A stretch of 64,000 nucleotides of DNA from Corynascus novoguineensis (GCA_033296725.1 MU857638.1:162994-226993), one strand, 5' to 3'; positions 44,236 to 56,417 are shown, numbered from the stretch's first letter. Program-made: numbers and translations. The notes: generated by a model not told the origin, from the letters alone.

Positions 44236-46049
44236 CTACCACCCGCAAAACTTGGGGCACTTGCCGGCGCCCGTAACACCCCTGTTGACCCTCAAACAGT
44301 CGCTGTACTGGGCCTTACACTTGGTGATAGCGCCCGAGTAGCTGTCGTGCCACCTGCTGAAGGTGCGCTTCTCGACGCCGCTGCTGCCGTGGAACTCGAA
44401 GTAGCTGGCGTCGCGGCCCTTGTTGGACTTACGCTTGCAGCCCTCTGCGTAGACGTCGACGCAGTCCTCGTACTGCTCCTTGCAGGCCTCGGTGCAGGCG
44501 TTGGTGCACTGGTTGCGCTGGTACTTGCGGCACTTGTGGCTCTCCGGGTCGGTGTAGCCCTTGAAGGGGAACTGGGGCCAGTCCTCGGCCAGGTCATTGC
44601 AGGTCACGATAGGCATCTCAATGCCGCCGACCGGCTTACCGGGGCCGTAGCCGAACAGCCAGTCGCTGGCCTGGACGCAGATGTTGGTCGGGGTCGGAAC
44701 GGGGCACTTGGTGGTGGTGCTGGAGGCAGGGGGTTTGGTGGTAGAAGCCGCGGGCGGCGTCGTGCTGGTGGCTGGCGCGCACGTGGTGGTCACGGTGATG
44801 GTCGTGGGGGGCTGCGCACCGCCCTTGGGGGGCTTCTTACCCCAGAAGTCGCCCTTGCGGCAGCCGCCACGCGGGTTACTGTCGCAGTACTTGGAGATGT
44901 CGGCGCACCACTCGCCGAAGTCGAAGCAGTCGAGCACATCGGGCCACCCGGCTTGCTTGAAGCAGGACGCGACCTGAATGGCACAGGTGGACCAGGCCTT
45001 CTTGCACGACTTGGCGTCGTCCCAGTCGGGAAGAGGGGACGAGCACCATTTGCCGCACTTGTACTCGCACTTGGGGGGCACGACGGTGGTGCTCACGCAG
45101 GGGGCACTGCTGGTGCTCGAGGTCGACGTTTCTGGGGTGGTGCTCGTGGAAGTAATGCTTGAAGTCTCGGGTGGGGGTGTCGACGTGGAAGTGGAGGTAG
45201 CGGTTGAGGACGGCGGCAGCGTGCTGCTGCTCGAGACCGGGGGCTGATGACCGCATGGCTCAAGCGATTCCAACTCCCTGGCAACGTAGAGGTTCAGGCG
45301 GCCGCGGCCACCGCAAGTCTCGTCTGAGTCGCCGTTGCAGGGCATGTCGCACTCTTCGGCAGGCGCCGCGTAGGTGTCGTTGCCAATGACAACGCCGCAG
45401 TAGCATTCACCTGTTGAGGAGTTAGATATATGCTCAAACGTCGGTGTGGTGAGAATTGTGGCGGTGATCGCTACTTACCGCTGTACTCGGTACCGGCAAA
45501 AGGGTAGCCGCCTTGGTGGCAGGCATGCAGGCACTTTTCGGTGGTCAGAGTTGCGCTGTCGACCTGGTCCTGGCGGTACGTCAGGGCACGGCCCAGTCTG
45601 GAGTTGTCGGTCCAGCAGCCGAGGGGCTTGTAGTCGGCAACGGTCACATCCTCGACGGGCAGGAAGGTCGGGTCGGAGTAGATAGAGAAGACGCCGTTGC
45701 CGCCGCACGTCTCGAGCTCGTTGCCATTGCAGGGGAGGTTGCATTGGGAATCGTCAACCTCGGGTCCGTTGACCGTCTGGCCGCAGTAGCACACGCCGTA
45801 GTAAACAAGGCCTGCGTAGCGGTAGCCGTTGCCCTTGCACATGGCGACGCAGCTCTCAACGGTGGTCTCACTCTGATCGAGCGGGGTACGGAAGGGCAGG
45901 AGCTGGGTGCCGCTCAACTCTTTGAAGCAGCCCGAGTAGACGAACGGCTGAAAGGGGTCGAGGCACGGAGGAAGGGGAATCTCGGTGGCCTGGACAGTTC
46001 CGACGAGAGCCACTGCCGCCATAGCGGCAGCCATCCTCAAGGCAGCCAT
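44236..46049 (-). CDS. Secreted WSC-domain protein with two WSC domains and Cys-rich tail
   Basis: Two exons, 46049-45479 and 45410-44236, 581 residues. The chosen ATG gives a clear signal peptide (MAALRMAAAMAAVALVGTVQA). Two WSC domains follow: about residues 33-118 (YSGCFKELSGTQL ... CVAMCKGNGYRYAGL ... CYCGQ ... CNLPCNGNELETCGG) and about 140-232 (LGCWTDNSRLGRAL ... CYCGVVIGND ... CDMPCNGDSDETCGG). WSC domains bind cell-wall polysaccharide or other carbohydrate. A Ser/Thr/Pro linker of about 60 residues leads to two Cys-rich blocks (residues about 300-395 and 430-581), separated by a second Thr/Pro linker, that I do not recognise. There is no transmembrane segment or GPI-type hydrophobic end; the protein ends KFCGW. 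The intron falls inside the second WSC domain. Confidence 0.9.
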
Positions 46050-49000
46050 GTTGACGAATATAGAAACCGAGGCCTGGCTGGAACGATGGATGTATGCAGA
46101 AGCGAATGAATCCACAAGGAGAGATTTTAGGATCCTCGCTTGTCCTGTCTTGACCTGTGTTCCAATGGGGGGGGAGGGGCCCTGAAGAGACGAGAGAAGG
46201 GCTTCCCAGAGTCTGGGGAAGTCGATGCCTTTATGTATCCATCACACGGTAGCAAGAGGGGGTCACCGTCAAATATTGAACCAGGGTCGGTAGTCAGTAG
46301 GGCCAGTCAGTGATCGAATGGGCTGGACACTAGCGTCGATACAGGACCCGGTCGGCCTGATGAGCCGGGAGTTGGCGCATCTCCATTCGGCACGGCCCTG
46401 GCAACGAATGATACGGTGGCATTTGCTGGGCGGATGCTACGGTACGAGACGGGTGCGCAAGTCTGTCGTCGATGTCAGCAATGGGCATGGAAAAGAGAGC
46501 GAGTCTTAGGTACCTACTAGCCAATACACATCGGCGGGGTTAGGTTGACCGCTGCTGCCGAGCAGCACCCAATTCGCGGCTCAAGAGGCACTAACGAGCC
46601 GTCCATGGTGTGGGCCAGAACACAGCTCGTCTGTTTGTTCGTCGGGCCAGCTTCGCCTTGGGGTTCAGCTCGGGGATCAGGTCACAGCATGCAGGGGTCG
46701 TGTGGAGATGTTGACCGAAGAACACAAAGAGAAAACTGATAGTGTTCGGATACAAGCGAGATCGAGGCTAGCGGAGGCTGGGCCCAGCACAAAATGGGAA
46801 ACGTAGACGAAGGCGAAGCCCTGCCATTGGAAGATCGCCAAGTTCCTGCATTAGCGCGGGCGACCCTCCTGAGTCTGGCCCAGCCGGACCTGGTGGGCCT
46901 CTCTGTCAAGCTTGGACCCCGACTTTTCTCTCTTTCCAGGTTCGTCACATTCTCCAGTCCCATTTTCACTCGCCAAGCACCTCGGGCTTTGGGCTTTTTT
47001 TGCTGGTTGAATGGCCTCGTTGCAGCCCAATAATTATCCCAACACGAGGATCCGCTATTTGCCGTCCGTGCCGAGCTACCAGGTATACCGTTTTTTTCGA
47101 GAAAAGGGATTCAGACGATAAATACGGTTTACCTTCCTGCCAAAATCCTCGACAACCTCCCACTAAGCAGTTACACTTGAGTGTGATGTCCGGCCATTAA
47201 CATATCTGGAAATGTCAGCTAGCCGCTGTGGATTATGAATATCAAAACCATAGTCCTTAAAGAGACCCAGAGAGTCAGATTGCGGTAAAGTCAACACTTG
47301 CTCTGTTTCTCTGTTATTTTTAGATGTACCCAAAAGCCCAATGCCGCCACGAGCAAACTCGCAGTCAATATTCAAAGCCTTTCGCATGGCTAAGGACTTC
47401 TTTGTCTTTTCCACCTTCCAGATAACTTTGCCCGGCAGGGTGCGTTACACAAGTTCGTGTCGTTACCTAGGTAGAGCTTGCTGCGTGGCAGAGCAGCATT
47501 GCTTTGTTGCCTACCGCTGCGACGCCTATATTGGCCTGCAGCCAGGCGCCTCTTTCCTATCCGGGAACGGCCAAGTGCCAAATATTGGTGCTACCGTGAC
47601 AGCCGAAAGGGCATGAGGATGACACTGGAAGGCGCATCTGCTTTTACCAACCAACATCCCCGTGTCAAAGTCGTGAACCTCGTGAACCTCGCTGGACTGA
47701 GTTCAGGCTGCTGTGTAAAGGATCTTCTATTTCAGCGGTCGCACGACTGCATTATCCGAGTCTCTGCCGTGGTGTTTCCACGACCGCCAGCCCAGATCCG
47801 CTAGCCCAATTAACCAACGGGAAACGATTTTGGGCCATCTTGGTGCATCTGCACAAACTCGGAGTATTGCATGTTCCAGATCGATACTATTGACGCTAGG
47901 GCTGAATGCAACCTGCCAGCGCGTCCGTGAACAAGCAGGCGAGGCTCAGCTGGCTACGCTAGCAGGTAGCCTCAAACCTCCCATGGCAAGGTACTGACTC
48001 AACCGAGCTGTACTCTGTTGGTCATGTTGCGAGGTCAATCATACGGTTAGGGTTCCATCGGCCCAGAACCACCTCACCTTGCAGATGCAGCTATGTTCCT
48101 TTTCGCTGTCACCGACCCAGTGCTCGCGCATAGAGTATACGAGGCATCATACTCTGAGCAAGTTTACTGCCATTGTATGTCATTTTTCTAATATCAGCTC
48201 AAATGCACACTCAACGAGGCTGCCTCTGTGTTATTGCCTTGGCTTCGCCGGTCTATTGATGTTGTGATTTGCCCCTTGACACGCAATTGGTTGGAGAGAG
48301 AGTCGAAGAAACAAACGTGGCCTGGGTCAGTTTGCTCGCCGAGTCGGATGAGCTCACTTCCCGCGCCATCCTTACTCCTAGTACTGTGTAGTGTGACTCC
48401 GTTAAATCGCATCAGTAAACAAAAGTCCTCCCCACTGGAGAGCTGAAGGGACAAGGAACGTTCACCGACTAAACTCTCAATCTGGACTGTCAATTTACAA
48501 CACTTTTCCCTCTTCGCCCCTTCGCTGGGGACATCAACAACTAGATATTGATTGGGGAAGACCACATCTACATGCCCCGGCTTCGGAGCAACAACCCCGA
48601 AGGAGAATGACATAGACCCCATCCGGATAGCTCACGCCTTGATGCTCCACTACGGTGGTAAACCATTGACTGAGTTAGTAAACTTAGATGCGACAAGTAG
48701 TTTTCAACGTCCCTCAATCCGACACTGGACCGCCGAAAGCGCCAACTTCTTCCCTCGCAATAAATGCGACCGCTCCGGCCTCGCTCCTCTACCGCCAACA
48801 TTAGTAGCAGAAGAAGAATGCTCTGTATCTACTCAGCATCTCGTATCGTATGCATCTCCAAGCCTACCTGGTAGGTAGCTCAGCTTTTTTTTTTTTTTCA
48901 CGTAACCACCACACATGGGAAACAACCAGGGCTCATGAACGATTGATCAGAGGGATAGGAACCGTAGAAAACCAATTTTTTTTTTCCGTTCGTCATTCTC

Positions 49001-49359
49001 TACTATCTTCACCGCCCACCTACCGAGATGCCAGTCAGCCTCACATGCCACTCCCCTAATTAACGTGAACCTCCTCCACATGCATACATCAAAGGAGATT
49101 GGAAAGTAGACGGGAACCAGAGACGTGACAGATACACACATGCTAGTGACGCCGGCACGCCCAATCCCAAAGGTAGCGAGGCAACCCCCCAAAAGCGAGA
49201 AAATGAGAATGCACTCCGGTTGATGGTTGCGTTATGTCGCTCAGTCTCCTCTCTCTTAATCAACAACGAGCGGAAAGGAAATGGCATGCATAAACCGTGT
49301 CCCTGGCCTTCACTTTTCCATACCCATTCACACCGTCTATGTTTACCCGCTTCACTTCC
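46050..49359. other. Gene-poor interval between the WSC gene and eIF3a
   Basis: 3.3 kb. Includes the WSC promoter side. The only candidate coding frame is a 142-codon frame on the minus strand (48622-48194), listed separately. No transposon, tRNA or long repeat was recognised. Confidence 0.5.
48194..48622 (-). CDS. Hypothetical open frame, 142 residues, no recognised family
   Basis: It opens with ATG (MGSMSFSFGVVAPKPGHVDV) and ends at TGA with no intron needed. Composition is not low-complexity, with LTVQIESLVGERSLSLQL and TDPGHVCFFDSLSNQLRV. Codon use is mixed and lacks the strong G/C third-base preference of the neighbouring real genes, so it may be chance. I can assign no function. Confidence 0.2.
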   Translation of the reverse strand: MGSMSFSFGVVAPKPGHVDVVFPNQYLVVDVPSEGAKREKCCKLTVQIESLVGERSLSLQLSSGEDFCLLMRFNGVTLHSTRSKDGAGSELIRLGEQTDPGHVCFFDSLSNQLRVKGQITTSIDRRSQGNNTEAASLSVHLS

Positions 49360-52300
49360 TTAACCTTCCCGACGGAATTTGGGCACGTACTTGCCCGGGG
49401 CACCACTAGGCTTGAGCGGTTCCGGCGCGAGGCCATTGTCCCTCTCGCCGCCGCGGCCCGAGCCAACCCGGTCCATGGGCACACCACGGCCGGACGGGAC
49501 TCGGGGCGGAAGCGTACCGCGCTCAGGAGGAGGCGCGCTTCCACCGGCAGCAGCCTTGGCAGCTTCCCTCTCACGCCAGCTGGGCTTGTTGCCAGCGAGC
49601 GCCAGGCGAGGAGGCCCACCAGCCCGGTCGCTCGAGTCGGTGCGCTCCATGGGAAGGGGGGGAGCAGCAGCGCCTGCTGGAGCGCCGCCGGTGGCAGCCG
49701 CCTTGGCCGCCTCGCGTTCTCTCCAACTGGGCTTGTTGCCAGCAAGTGCCAGGCGAGGCGGACCACCAGCAGCAGGAGCAGCAGCGGCCACCGGCTCGCG
49801 CTCCCGGATGGGCACTGCCGCGGCAGCAGCCTTCTCCGCTCTGCGCCGGGCCATGGCCTCCTCCTCGCGCTGTTGCTGGCGGGCTTGGGCTTCCCTTGCC
49901 CGCTCGCGCTCTTTCTCGCGTTCCTCCCTGATTCTGGCCAGCTCCTCCTTCCGAGCCTCTTGCCGCTTCCTCTCCTCCTCCTTCTCCCGTTCGGCGCGCT
50001 CCTCGGCTTCCCGAAGAGCACGCTCTTTCTCCTCGCGCTCCCGCTTCTCGCGCAACTTGCGCTCGCGGTACTCCTTCCGGCGGAGAGTGACCTGCTTCTC
50101 GAGCTCGCGCTCAGCATCACGACGGCGCTTCTCGAACATGTCGCGGCGACGCTCATGTAGATCAGCCCGGAATGACTCGTAGAAAGGCATTAGGCGAGTC
50201 AGGCGATGCTTGAGCGCCACATCCTCCTTGTGCTTGATCTCGGCCTCCTTGAGAGTCTGCGCCTTGATCAACTCATAGGCAGCAAGGTCGCGCTCACGCT
50301 GCTTGGCATAATCTTCAGGGAGCTTCTTGGCCTCCTCCTTCCTGTAAGCGCGTTCCAGATGGTCGAGGCGCTTGCCAGTGATGCGGAGCTTCTCGGCAAT
50401 GGTGTTCTTCTCCCGTTCAAGCTGCTGCAGCTTGATCATGCGGATCTTATTGCTGTCGAGGTTGTCCAGGTCTTCAAGCTCAACGTCATCGAGCTTCATG
50501 TCCTTGAGCATGTTCTCAACCTCCTTCTTCTTGATCTGCTCGCGTTCGCTGGCCATCCGCTTCTGCTCACGGATCCGCTGCTCCTCGGCCAACCGCTGGG
50601 CTTCGGCCTGCTGCAATGCCTGCTCCTGGAGCATCTTCTTGCGGGCATTCTCCTTCTCTCTCTGGGCTTGAATCTCCGAGGCCTTGTCCTTGCGCTTTTG
50701 AATAACTTCCTTCCTGGCGAGAATCTCGAGATGCTCCTTCTCGGCACCGGCCTTGGCGCGCGCGAGAGCAGCGTCGCGGGCCTTGATCTGGGCCGCATTG
50801 AATGAGGGATCAATGTACCGGCAGGTTGTGTAGAGAACCTCGGCGAGACGGATGAGCTGAGAGCGGACAATCTGAGATGGCGTGCTCTGGAGGCGCTGGA
50901 CAGAACCAGTTTCGCTTTCGGCCGAGCCCGCAGCCGATCCAGCATGAACGGCCTTGGCCGAGGAGAAGACATCGACGTCAAAGCTCAGAACGCCAGTAGC
51001 ATGGTCCATGCGGATGGCGAGATCACCCTTCTTGTTACCGTTCATGATGAACTTCTCGATGGTGGCTCGGGTGACTTGGAACGGCTCCGGGAATTGCGCC
51101 AGGCTTTCGACGAAGTCAAGATCGACCGTCTCGTACACCTGAGACAGCTGCTGGAACAGGCGGGTGAGGATAACCTGCTGAAGGGGGATGATGTACTTCT
51201 GCATCTCCTCATCGGCGCCGACCTGGGCGAGAATAGGAGAAATCTTCTGGCAAATGGAGAGAGGATGGAAGTCGACCTCCAGGATGTTGTACAGATCTCG
51301 AATTTGGGGGCTCGCGCGGCGTAGCACAGCCTTGGACAGAGCGTCGCGGAACAGAGTGGCGCGTGTGGGGGCTTGCGAGAGACCGAGAAGGTGAGTGAGG
51401 CGCGAGTTCTTGTTCTTGCGGGCCTCATCAAAGTCGACCATAGCACCACGCGAACGCGAGGTACTAATGACGGGAATGGAGAGAGCTGAAAGGACAACAA
51501 AGGTGGCTGCCTTCTGTAGGTCGGCCTCGCTGGCGGGAGGGTTGTCAGATTTCTTGCTCTGGCCGGTAGCCATCATGGCAGCCGACTGACGCAGCAGGTT
51601 ATAGTAGCGCGCCCAAGCAGCCGCGTGGAAGAGGTAGTTCTCGCCAACGAGGAAGATGCGCGTGAGCTTCTCATAGTAGTTGGCCATCATCACATTCTTG
51701 GCTGGGCGCTTGCTCAGGCTCAGCAAGGTGTGGATGTCTTCGACGCTGCGGAAAGCCTCCTGCCACAATTCCAACTCAACGGCCACGTTCAGCTGTTGAA
51801 AGCGCGTCTCCAGGTGGCGTTGCAGCGTATCCGGATCGTTCAGGTTGATAGCATGCATTTGAGCTGAGTACTTGGCGGCGGTCTGGACATGGTTGCGGAG
51901 CAGCTCGCAGAGGCGGCGGAACTCGGTCTTGCGTGTATACTTGAGGCAGAAGTCGAACGCCTGCATCGCAGTGCTCTGATAGAGCAGCTCCAGCCGAGCA
52001 TTGTTTCGCAAAATGTCCAGGACAGTCCGGTAAGCCTCCCACAAGAACTTCAACCACGGGGTGACGATGGCACGGTCGGTACGGTCTTTGGACTGCTCGC
52101 CAGAGACAGTGGCCAAAAGGATAGATTCCGGAGTCTCGCTGGCTTCAAGATCGTCGACGCTGGACGACCCGGCGGTAGCCTCGATGCTTGATTGAACTTC
52201 ATCGGCCTTTTGTTGAGCAGCGGTGACCTTCTCGGCCGCCAACTCGATGAATTTCTTGAGAACAAGCTGTATTCCCAGTTAGCAAAAGCACTATTCCAGA

Positions 52301-52754
52301 AAGCCGAGCTAACTCTGCGCACCTCTATTGTCCCCACGTTGGTGTTCTGGGCGATATTCTTGTACTGATAAAGGGCGTCCTTGGCGAGTTTTCCCTTCTT
52401 CTGCTCAACGGCCAACTCAACGAGCAGGGTCATGACCGGCTCAAGCGATGTGATGGGGACATTGCGGGACCGTTTCGAAGTTACGTGCTCGTGCAGCAGG
52501 GTCAGGGCCGCCGGGGCCTGGTTGACCCCGATGAGCTCGTGAGCTCGCTTCAGGACATTTTCGGGCTTTTGATGCGGCGGAGGCGGCTGTGCTTCACATC
52601 AGTCGACGTTCAAGGACAGGAACTTGAGGTGAGAGTTGGCAGCGGTGGTGACGGATGATAGGAGGCGGGGAGGGGTTGTAATAATCCTGACGCCGTTGCT
52701 CGTCTTGATAATGCCTAAAACGCAATGGTGCAATCGTGGATAATGACCTACCAT
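49360..52754 (-). CDS. tif32: Eukaryotic translation initiation factor 3 subunit A (eIF3a, Tif32)
   Basis: Three exons: 52754-52752 (ATG only), 52586-52323 and 52266-49360, 1057 residues. eIF3a is the largest core subunit of eIF3; it bridges the 40S subunit and initiation factors. Exon 1 encodes only Met; exon 2 continues PPPPHQKPENVLKRAHELIG, the conserved fungal start. The PCI domain lies at about residues 330-500; a long charged coiled coil then runs from about 540 to 850 (KKEVENMLKDMKLDDVELED, then Arg/Glu-rich). The C-terminus has two copies of PPRLALAGNKPSWREREAAK and ends GKYVPKFRREG. Intron 1 (52751-52587) uses GTAGGT and CTGAT; intron 2 uses GTGCGC and GCTAAC. The gene diverges from G-gamma. 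Confidence 0.96.
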
Positions 52755-54529
52755 GATGGGCAATCTCCTCTGCGCGGCGGCAGGTCTCGAGGAGATCTGT
52801 CAAGTGTTATAAGAGCAGCGCAACACAGCGGGAGGGGTTGCTGGCGACTTGGCTGGCGCTGTCCAGAGTTTTTTCACCGTGGAGAATCCGTTGGCGAGCC
52901 CTGGCCCAGGCAGGTGCGGGTTTGCAAATTGTGTGGGCGGAAAATGTAAATCACGTGATTCCGAACTCTCAGCGCAAGCAGCCAGTCCAGGGTGTGTTTG
53001 AATCTTGAAAATTGGACCAGATTTGTCATTGAGCAGTCACATTTCTCTCTATTTTGACAGAGAAAATATTACAGTGCCTTTAGACCTGTTTGCCGTTGAC
53101 TGTTGTCGCTCGAAACGAGGATTCATCAGCAATTGAATCAAAGAAGCGGGGTGGGGCAACATCTTCGATACAAATGGTGGGGCACTGCCATGAAGATTTA
53201 CCAAATGAATCAAGAGGAAGACAAACTTGTTAGTTGAATGCCGTCCCAGTCATTTCCATCGTCAAACAAACGTCAGGAGGGATGCAAGGCCCTGTCAGGA
53301 GGGATAGCTGCTTCTCCTTTAGTTTTACCCACACGATGCAGGAGATTCCAGGGTCTTGAGACCCTGTGCACTCGGAAAAAAAAAAGAAAAAAAAACAACC
53401 GACGCATCCTTGCATCGAGGCAATAGCGAAGGTCCTTTGTCATTCAAGATGCTCGCTGGACATCTAAGTGGGCACGGATTTGCATAAAAAGGTTAATTAC
53501 AAGTGGCTACTTAGCGACGATGTGCAGACAGTTGTAAAAGGAACGGTATCTATCCGACGATTGGCATAGGACTACAAGCCAGCCTGTTTCCATACTTCGA
53601 ATATCGCGCGGTGCACTCATGCTCTGTACGGAGTTGGCTCGTTCCCTTATTAACGGTGCTTGCCCAGTTATTCTGCAGCGACCGGGAAAGCCGCCAAATC
53701 GGGTTCGAGAGCCAAAGACCTCGAGCAGTGTAACCGATCGTGTCGCTAACTGGACCGAGCTAACCATCTCTGGACAGCTCATTTTCTTTTGCCTGGCTTG
53801 GGCGGGTCATAGTGCACAGACCAGCAACGCCCGCTCCTGAACTGCCTACCCCTTCTTCCCGACGTCTCTACCAATCCCGTCCGTCCCATCCAAGACCTGA
53901 AGCTTCTGGCATTTAGCATCCGCCTCCCTACCAGTCAATTCGCAACATCTTGGGATTCCGTCGACGGACGTCACACGCGGACTCTAGAATTCACTCCTTG
54001 CTCATTCAGTAAGTTCATTCACCTGTTTGAAATATCCGATTCATCGCCTAGACCCGACTTGGACGCTTTCGCGAATTGTGCCATGGAGCAAACGGTGCAA
54101 TCCGCGTGCTTTCCGACCGACGGCCGAGAGCACTCACGTCGGGTCAATTGACCAGCATCACGAGTGGAGGCCACAGGAAAGGAGATTGGTCGTGTGAGAG
54201 GCTGGAGATGGGCCGGGCATGTTTAAAGCGCGGGTGCAGAAATTGGTGGCAGCGCGACAATTGACTGACGTGTGCGAGCAGGAAACCTCTCATCAGTTAA
54301 CTGACCCTTGGTTACGATTCTCGGCCGCCGATTGTTACCCGGGCGAGAGCAACGGCGCCGGCCGATTGCAACAGCAGCCGACCGACCCTTTTCGCTGCGC
54401 CTTTGAAGAAGGAACCTCGCCGCGCGCGCCGCCGCCGCAACCGAATCCCGAAAACACGCTAGCGACTCCGTTGCGACCCACGACCTTCGGACATCGCCCT
54501 TTTCCCCCGCCAAATTCTCGTTCTCCAAG
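52755..54529. promoter_or_regulatory. Divergent intergenic region, eIF3a (-) / G-gamma (+)
   Basis: 1.8 kb. GTAAGT at about 54009 after CTCATTCA could be a 5'-UTR intron donor of G-gamma. The last 300 bases are G+C-rich and open in several frames, but none has family features. No gene recognised. Confidence 0.5.
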
Positions 54530-54865
54530 ATGCCTCAGTATACATCCCGTGATGTCGGCGATCCGTCGCAGATCAAGAAGACCAAACAAAGCATGGCCGA
54601 CTTGAAGCTCCGTAGGCTGACGGAGCTCAACTCGCGGCTACGTGAAGACCTTGAACGGGAACGCATTCCCGTGAGCCAGGCTTCCAAGAGGTGAGAACTC
54701 TCCAGAATTGAGCTCCGTATCAGTTTCTAACTCGAACTCAACAGCATCATTGCCTATTGCAACAGCACGAGGGATTACATGGTACCCAGCGTCTGGGGGC
54801 CCGTCCCGAGAGGAGAGGATCCCTACGCGCCACAACAGAGCGGCGGTTGCTGCATAGTTATGTAA
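54530..54865 (+). CDS. Heterotrimeric G protein gamma subunit
   Basis: Two exons, 54530-54690 and 54745-54865, 93 residues. It pairs with G-beta at the plasma membrane in nutrient and pheromone signalling. The helical core ADLKLRRLTELNSRLREDLE is followed by RIPVSQASKSIIAYCNSTRD and MVPSVWGPVPRGEDPYAPQQ, strongly conserved in fungal G-gamma. It ends CCIVM, a CaaX-type prenylation box with an adjacent palmitoylatable Cys. Prenylation would be followed by carboxyl methylation by a Ste14-type enzyme, such as the one at 33.4-34.4 kb. The intron joins AG|C in frame (GTGAGA...CTCAACAG). Confidence 0.95.
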
Positions 54866-55753
54866 ACTCCTTGATGCAGATCAGCCCGAGTTGGGTGCAA
54901 CAGGACAGCTCCCATGGTCCCATTCACGCTGTCTGTTTGGACAGCGGTTGCTCCCTTGCAGCGTGTCCATGGAAAACGACCGGGCAGGAACCGCTCGGCT
55001 TGTCAGTAACGTGTTGAGAGAAGTTAATATTGGCACCTGGCCACGGATACCAGGCAGGGGGAAAACGGATCAGTGGAGATGGGAAACACGGATCATCTGA
55101 AATGCCCATTTGGGTCGGAAACACAACCTCCATCGCGAGGGCAGGGAGGAGAGGCCAGGAACGGGCGGGACGACGGCACGGCCTCCAACGATAACGCTAC
55201 CACTCATACCCCTTCCATTCTGAGCGGATCGCAGGCTGGCTACGCAGCTCTTCAGCGTGTAATACCTAGTTCCTTCTTATGTTTCCTTTTTCCTTTTTCT
55301 TTTTTGTCTTGTGCTTTCCCAAGCTCTTCTAGTTAGCTTGACTCCTCCTTGCCCTGCGATTTTTCTTTTTTCATTGTATATAGGTTCATGGTTCCTCGAT
55401 GGGTCGATGAGACGAGCAGTGGTGAATGAAACAGGACTCAGATTATGTGCACCGTGCTTTGTTAGTTGTGTCAGCATTGCGAACAGATAAAAAGGTGTGA
55501 AACAACGGAGACCAATTCAGACAAAGTATCGGATTGGGTGGATTCTGGAGCCTGGGGGGTTGCCAAATGACGCACCCGTGTTTCCGGACGATTGGCCGTC
55601 GTCGGCGGACTTCCATTTTCAGCACCTGTTGTAGCTCAACGTCATATCGATATTGTCCGAGAACACTCAAAATACCTGAAACACTTGAAACGAGCTGTGG
55701 AAAACCGAGTCAGACGATTCACATCAATCATTGCCTTGTTAAGAGAAGACCCA
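54866..55753. other. Intergenic, G-gamma to the Rdx-family gene
   Basis: No gene recognised. A T-rich stretch spans about 55270-55310 and 55360-55375, near the likely end of the G-gamma transcript. Confidence 0.6.
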
Positions 55754-56417
55754 ATGGCGGACGCTGCACCGGCATCTTCTTCATCTAAGCCGCGGCTCCC
55801 GCGAGTCACAATCCAGTTCTGCACACAATGCAAATGGATGCTCAGAGCAGCATATGTAAGGCCAACCTGGTTTCTCCTACTCGTAGAAAGGGAAAGAAGA
55901 TGAATAGAATTCAAGATCTCATCTAATACACAGCTCCCAGTACGCCCAAGAGCTCTTATCAACCTTCTCCCTCTCCCTCGGAGAAGTCGCCCTGCAGCCT
56001 GCTACAGGTGGCGTCTTTACCGTTGAAATCACCACCACCAGAACGGCTGATCAAGGCGATAAGGCAAAGACGGCAGTGGTAATTCTCTGGGACCGCAAGA
56101 CGGACGGCGGATTCCCTGAGACCAAGGAACTCAAAAGACGGGTGCGCGACGTCATCGAGCCGGGGAGGGACTTGGGCCATGTCGATCGGGATCACCAGAA
56201 GCGGGAGAAGGGGAAGCAGGGAGGAAGTGGAGGAGATGGGGGTAGTGGTAGCGGTAGTGGTGATAAAGAGGGGGAGGAGACAAAGGGGCAGGGGCCGGGG
56301 CTTGGAGGAGAAGCAAAAGACGGGTCAGAGGCAAAGGAGGAAGTGGCGGGGGAAAAAGGTAATAGGGAGAAATCGTGTGCTCTGGGCGACAAGGGTAAAT
56401 GTGAGGATTGTGAGTGA
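55754..56417 (+). CDS. Rdx-family (SelW/SelT/SelH-like) thioredoxin-fold protein
   Basis: Two exons, 55754-55855 and 55941-56417, 192 residues. Family members are small thioredoxin-fold proteins with a CxxC or CxxU redox motif. Here VTIQFCTQCKWMLRAAY has Cys at both positions, so no selenocysteine is needed. Exon 2 continues YAQELLSTFSLSLGEVALQP, then VVILWDRKTDGGFPETKELK and RRVRDVIEP, the rest of the Rdx fold (about residues 15-115). The remaining 75 residues are Gly/Ser/Glu/Lys-rich and low-complexity, ending CALGDKGKCEDCE, with three Cys. The substrate and partner are unknown. Confidence 0.85.

Noticed and set aside
44347..45162. 271-codon open frame antisense to the WSC protein
   Set aside because: Shadow of the Thr/Pro/Cys-rich exon; Gly/Ala/Val-rich translation without a family.
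49297..50160. 287-codon open frame antisense to the eIF3a C-terminus
   Set aside because: Shadow of the Arg/Glu/Ala-rich coding exon; low-complexity translation.
54219..54605. 128-codon frame overlapping the G-gamma start
   Set aside because: Different frame from the clear G-gamma exon; starts upstream in G+C-rich leader and shows no family feature.
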